This document shows, piece by piece, positions 5,136 to 6,806 of a DNA stretch of 6,806 nt. Source of the stretch: DATARH01 sp035570495 (GTDB lineage: Bacteria; Pseudomonadota; Alphaproteobacteria; ATCC43930; CGMCC-115725). The position numbers and the translations under genes are program-made. The stretch covers positions 1-6,806 of the forward strand of contig DATMLO010000218.1 in the NCBI GenBank assembly GCA_035570495.1, given 5' to 3'. The notes beneath the pieces were generated by a model, which saw only the letters and a program-made list of their open reading frames with translations, had not been told where the DNA came from and ran no database searches. The first letter of the stretch is position 1. Every line of letters begins with the position of its first letter.

Positions 5136-6473
5136 TCACCCCCGCATCGTCGCCGTGCCGTCAAAGCGGGCCTTGATCGGATCGAGCGCGATGTCGGCCC
5201 AGCTCTCGGCGTTCATGAACTCCTCCCAGCGGCGGTAGAAGAGCCGCTGGTTGTTCTCCGAGATGTAGCGCTCAGAGACGACGCCCGGGAAATCTGGATG
5301 CGTCCCGGCATGGCCGATGCCCATCGACAGGTCTTGCGGCAAGCGGCGCGCGAGACGGCTAGTGCTGGCCTCGGTCACCTGGCGCCAATTATCGACATCG
5401 TCCTGCTCAAAGAGTCCCGCGGCGCCGTTATTGGCCTGACTGCCGACGCGCATCGCGCGCTTGATCTCTTCGGGCGCGTCCTTTTCCAACAGCGCGAAGT
5501 GCCAGAACTCGGTCTTGAGCGGCCCGCGCGGCAAGGCCAGCCGAAACCCGAGGATGCCATTCGGGAAGATCGAGTGATTGCCGAGCTGCACCTTCCGCGC
5601 GCGCAGCGCGCCGAGCCGCCGCTCCGCCTCCGGCATCGTCGCGTCGTGGTAGTCCTGAAACGCCTTGAACGTGTCGTTCGAGATGCCGTGGACATAGCGA
5701 GGCGCGTTGTCGTCCGCCTCGCGGAAGGTGATCGAGTGGCCGTTGACAAAGACGTGCCGGTTGGGGCTGGCGAATTGGTCCTCGTGCGACAGCCGCGGCC
5801 GGCCGAGCCAGCGGCTCTGCACCCGTGCGCTCGAAAGATGGCTGGTCGGGACGTGATAATTGTCCGAGCAATTGTCCACCATCGTCTTCCAGTTGACCGG
5901 CTCGAGCCATTTCACCGGCCCCAGCGCCAGCATCCCGCCGTCGCGGCGATTGAACGCCGTGTCGAGATACCAGCGGGCATCGCCGAGATAGGCTTCGAGG
6001 CTCGGCGCGTCCTCGGCCCAGGTCGCGAAGACGATCCCCGCATAGGTCTCGACACGCGCCTGGATCAGCCCGAGCTTCGGCCGGTCGAGCGCGTCGTAAT
6101 AGGCTTCGCTTTCGCCGGGCACATGTTCGAGGCTGCCGTCGTTGCGGTAGGTCCAACCGTGATAGGTGCACATAAAGCGCTTGGCATTGCCATCATCGGC
6201 GCGACACACGCGATTGCCGCGATGCCGGCACATATTGAGCAGCGCGTGCAGCCGGCCCTCACCGTCGCGGGTCAGGATGACCGGGTCTTCGCCCATATAG
6301 GTATGGAAAAAATCGTCGGGTTCGGGCACCAGGCTCTCGTGCCCAATCATCAGCCAGGCGCGGCCGAAAATCCGCTCCATCTCGTCGTCATAGACCGCCT
6401 GGTCGCTAAAGATGCGCCGGTCGATCTTGCCGGTAGCGGGGTCGATGATGGCGTAGTTCCGGGCAGCTTCCAT
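5136..6473 (-). CDS. Aromatic-ring-hydroxylating dioxygenase, alpha (large) subunit, Rieske type
   Basis: A 445-residue catalytic subunit of full family length. The N-terminal Rieske [2Fe-2S] ligands are C82 and H84 (CRHRGNRVC) and C102 and H105 (CTYHGWTY). The catalytic domain has bridging Asp D204 and non-heme iron ligands H207 and H212 in DNCSDNYHVPTSH, with D359 in FEQDDVDNW as the third. Spacings match naphthalene dioxygenase (C81/H83/C101/H104, D205/H208/H213/D362). The enzyme adds O2 to an aromatic ring, usually giving a cis-dihydrodiol, using electrons from a ferredoxin and reductase; neither is in the window. I chose the ATG at 6473, 8 bases after AGGGAG. The in-frame GTG at 6494 falls at the predicted transcription start. 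The beta subunit follows 55 bp downstream. The overall style resembles biphenyl/benzoate/phenylpropionate-type enzymes; the substrate is unknown. Confidence 0.95.
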   Translation of the reverse strand: MEAARNYAIIDPATGKIDRRIFSDQAVYDDEMERIFGRAWLMIGHESLVPEPDDFFHTYMGEDPVILTRDGEGRLHALLNMCRHRGNRVCRADDGNAKRFMCTYHGWTYRNDGSLEHVPGESEAYYDALDRPKLGLIQARVETYAGIVFATWAEDAPSLEAYLGDARWYLDTAFNRRDGGMLALGPVKWLEPVNWKTMVDNCSDNYHVPTSHLSSARVQSRWLGRPRLSHEDQFASPNRHVFVNGHSITFREADDNAPRYVHGISNDTFKAFQDYHDATMPEAERRLGALRARKVQLGNHSIFPNGILGFRLALPRGPLKTEFWHFALLEKDAPEEIKRAMRVGSQANNGAAGLFEQDDVDNWRQVTEASTSRLARRLPQDLSMGIGHAGTHPDFPGVVSERYISENNQRLFYRRWEEFMNAESWADIALDPIKARFDGTATMRG

Positions 6474-6496
6474 GTCCGGGTCTCCCTGTCGCACCC

Positions 6497-6505
6497 ATGA
6501 TAGCA
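6497..6505 (-). promoter_or_regulatory. Candidate extended -10 promoter for the alpha-beta dioxygenase operon
   Basis: On the minus strand TGCTATCAT is an extended -10 (TGn + TATCAT, 5 of 6 to TATAAT). No good -35 is seen at 15-18 bases, as is common with extended -10 promoters. Transcription would begin about base 6490, giving a leader of roughly 17 bases that just includes the AGGGAG site of the alpha gene. Confidence 0.35.
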
Positions 6506-6549
6506 GGAGCCGGGAGAGTTACAGCGCGCCGTGAAACGTCGTTATCAGC

Positions 6550-6635
6550 TGGTGCGGGTGAAGGGACTTGAACCCCCACTTCCTTACGGAAAGCAGATTT
6601 TGAGTCTGCCGCGTCTACCATTCCGCCACACCCGC
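6550..6635 (-). tRNA. tRNA-Leu (CAA anticodon)
   Basis: On the minus strand the acceptor arms GCGGGTG (6635-6629) and CACCCGC (6560-6554) pair perfectly, followed by discriminator A and an encoded CCA (6552-6550). The D arm contains GGCGGAATGGTAGACGC. The anticodon stem-loop is GCAGA-CTCAAAA-TCTGC, giving anticodon CAA, which reads UUG. A long class II variable arm (TTCC-GTAA-GGAA) and the T loop TTCAAGT complete it. The T stem ends in two G-U wobbles. All marks of a functional leucine tRNA are present. Its 3' end faces the ring-hydroxylating dioxygenase operon. Confidence 0.97.
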
Positions 6636-6660
6636 ACGGTGCGGACCCAATGCCGGCCGG

Positions 6661-6688
6661 ACTATAGCCGGGGCGGCTAGATCGGCAA
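6661..6688 (-). promoter_or_regulatory. Promoter of tRNA-Leu
   Basis: On the minus strand TTGCCG (6688-6683; 4 of 6 to TTGACA) and TATAGT (6666-6661; 5 of 6 to TATAAT) are 16 bp apart. The expected start, about base 6654, lies some 19 bases before the tRNA 5' end. The -35 element is within the last codons of the upstream gene. Confidence 0.5.
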
Positions 6689-6806
6689 GAGCAGTTGCTG
6701 GCGCTTGGCTGGCGTCGCTTTTGCCGGCGCGCCCGTCGGCGGGTCCTCGAGTTCGCCCCGTGCGACGACCTTGAGCCGCTCGGCCGGGAGCGGCCGTTGC
6801 AGCGCC
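6677..6806 (-). CDS. C-terminal end of an unidentified protein
   Basis: Only the last 42 codons are visible; the gene enters from the right edge and ends at TAG (6679-6677). The frame is strongly G/C at third positions, so it is probably a real gene. The visible part starts with ALQRPLPAERLKVVARG, then an Ala/Pro/Lys-rich tail (GAPAKATPAKRQ) and LLLPI at the end. The RPLPAERLKVV stretch reminds me of the C-terminal end of SOS-response-associated (SRAP/YedK-like) peptidases, but the piece is too short to be sure. The tRNA promoter overlaps its 3' end. Confidence 0.6.
   Translation of the reverse strand, partial: ALQRPLPAERLKVVARGELEDPPTGAPAKATPAKRQQLLLPI

Noticed and set aside
6474..6494. Seven-residue extension of the Rieske alpha subunit from the GTG at 6494
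   Set aside because: This GTG overlaps the expected transcription start and lacks a ribosome binding site. The ATG at 6473 has AGGGAG at a good distance.
5298..6500. Long plus-strand open frame opposite the Rieske alpha subunit
   Set aside because: It is a shadow of the alpha gene, which has all metal ligands; there is no ribosome binding site or family resemblance.

Overview
This is a GC-rich chromosomal segment. Codon third positions are dominated by G/C, and the intergenic spacers carry families of palindromic repeats (CCCTCTCCCGC... and TGTCATTCCCGCG...). Together with a CCA-encoding tRNA-Leu and aromatic-degradation genes, this suggests an alphaproteobacterium. A sphingomonad is my first guess and a Bradyrhizobium-like organism the alternative. 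This is a judgement from style and gene content, not from a database search.

Layout. Positions 1-328 hold the C-terminal end of a 14-TM drug-efflux-type MFS transporter (+). Its stop codon overlaps the start of a TauD/TfdA-type Fe(II)/2-oxoglutarate dioxygenase (328-1170, +). A composite palindromic repeat element (1175-1302) separates this from a 2-haloacid-dehalogenase-like HAD protein (1318-2016, +). Next comes a 486-bp gene-poor stretch (2017-2502) with an AT-rich hairpin, a short initiator-tRNA-like fragment and a second palindromic element (2281-2388), then a possible small membrane protein (2503-2691, +).

An HpcH/HpaI-type aldolase (2722-3501, -) and a meta-cleavage-product-hydrolase-like alpha/beta hydrolase (3686-4540, +) diverge from a 184-bp control region. 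That region contains a near-perfect 14-bp tandem repeat, a 12-bp palindrome and a hairpin. The hydrolase converges, 9 bp apart, with a two-gene operon on the minus strand: a Rieske ring-hydroxylating dioxygenase alpha subunit (5136-6473) followed by its beta subunit (4550-5080). Upstream of alpha, in the same orientation, is tRNA-Leu(CAA) (6550-6635). Its promoter overlaps the end of a partial minus-strand gene at the right edge (6677-6806).

How it fits together. The right half reads as pieces of an aromatic-ring degradation pathway: ring dihydroxylation (alpha/beta), hydrolysis of a ring-cleavage product (alpha/beta hydrolase) and retro-aldol cleavage of a 4-hydroxy-2-oxoacid (aldolase). The electron-transfer proteins, diol dehydrogenase, ring-cleavage dioxygenase and hydratase that would complete it are not in the window. 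The left half (efflux pump, TfdA-like dioxygenase, dehalogenase-like protein) could handle side-chain or halogenated substrates. The true substrate of every enzyme is unknown, and I see no clearly new multi-gene system. The most unusual items are the atypical active-site motifs of the hydrolase and the HAD protein, the tandem repeat in the divergent promoter region, and repeat elements lying close to or over ribosome binding sites.
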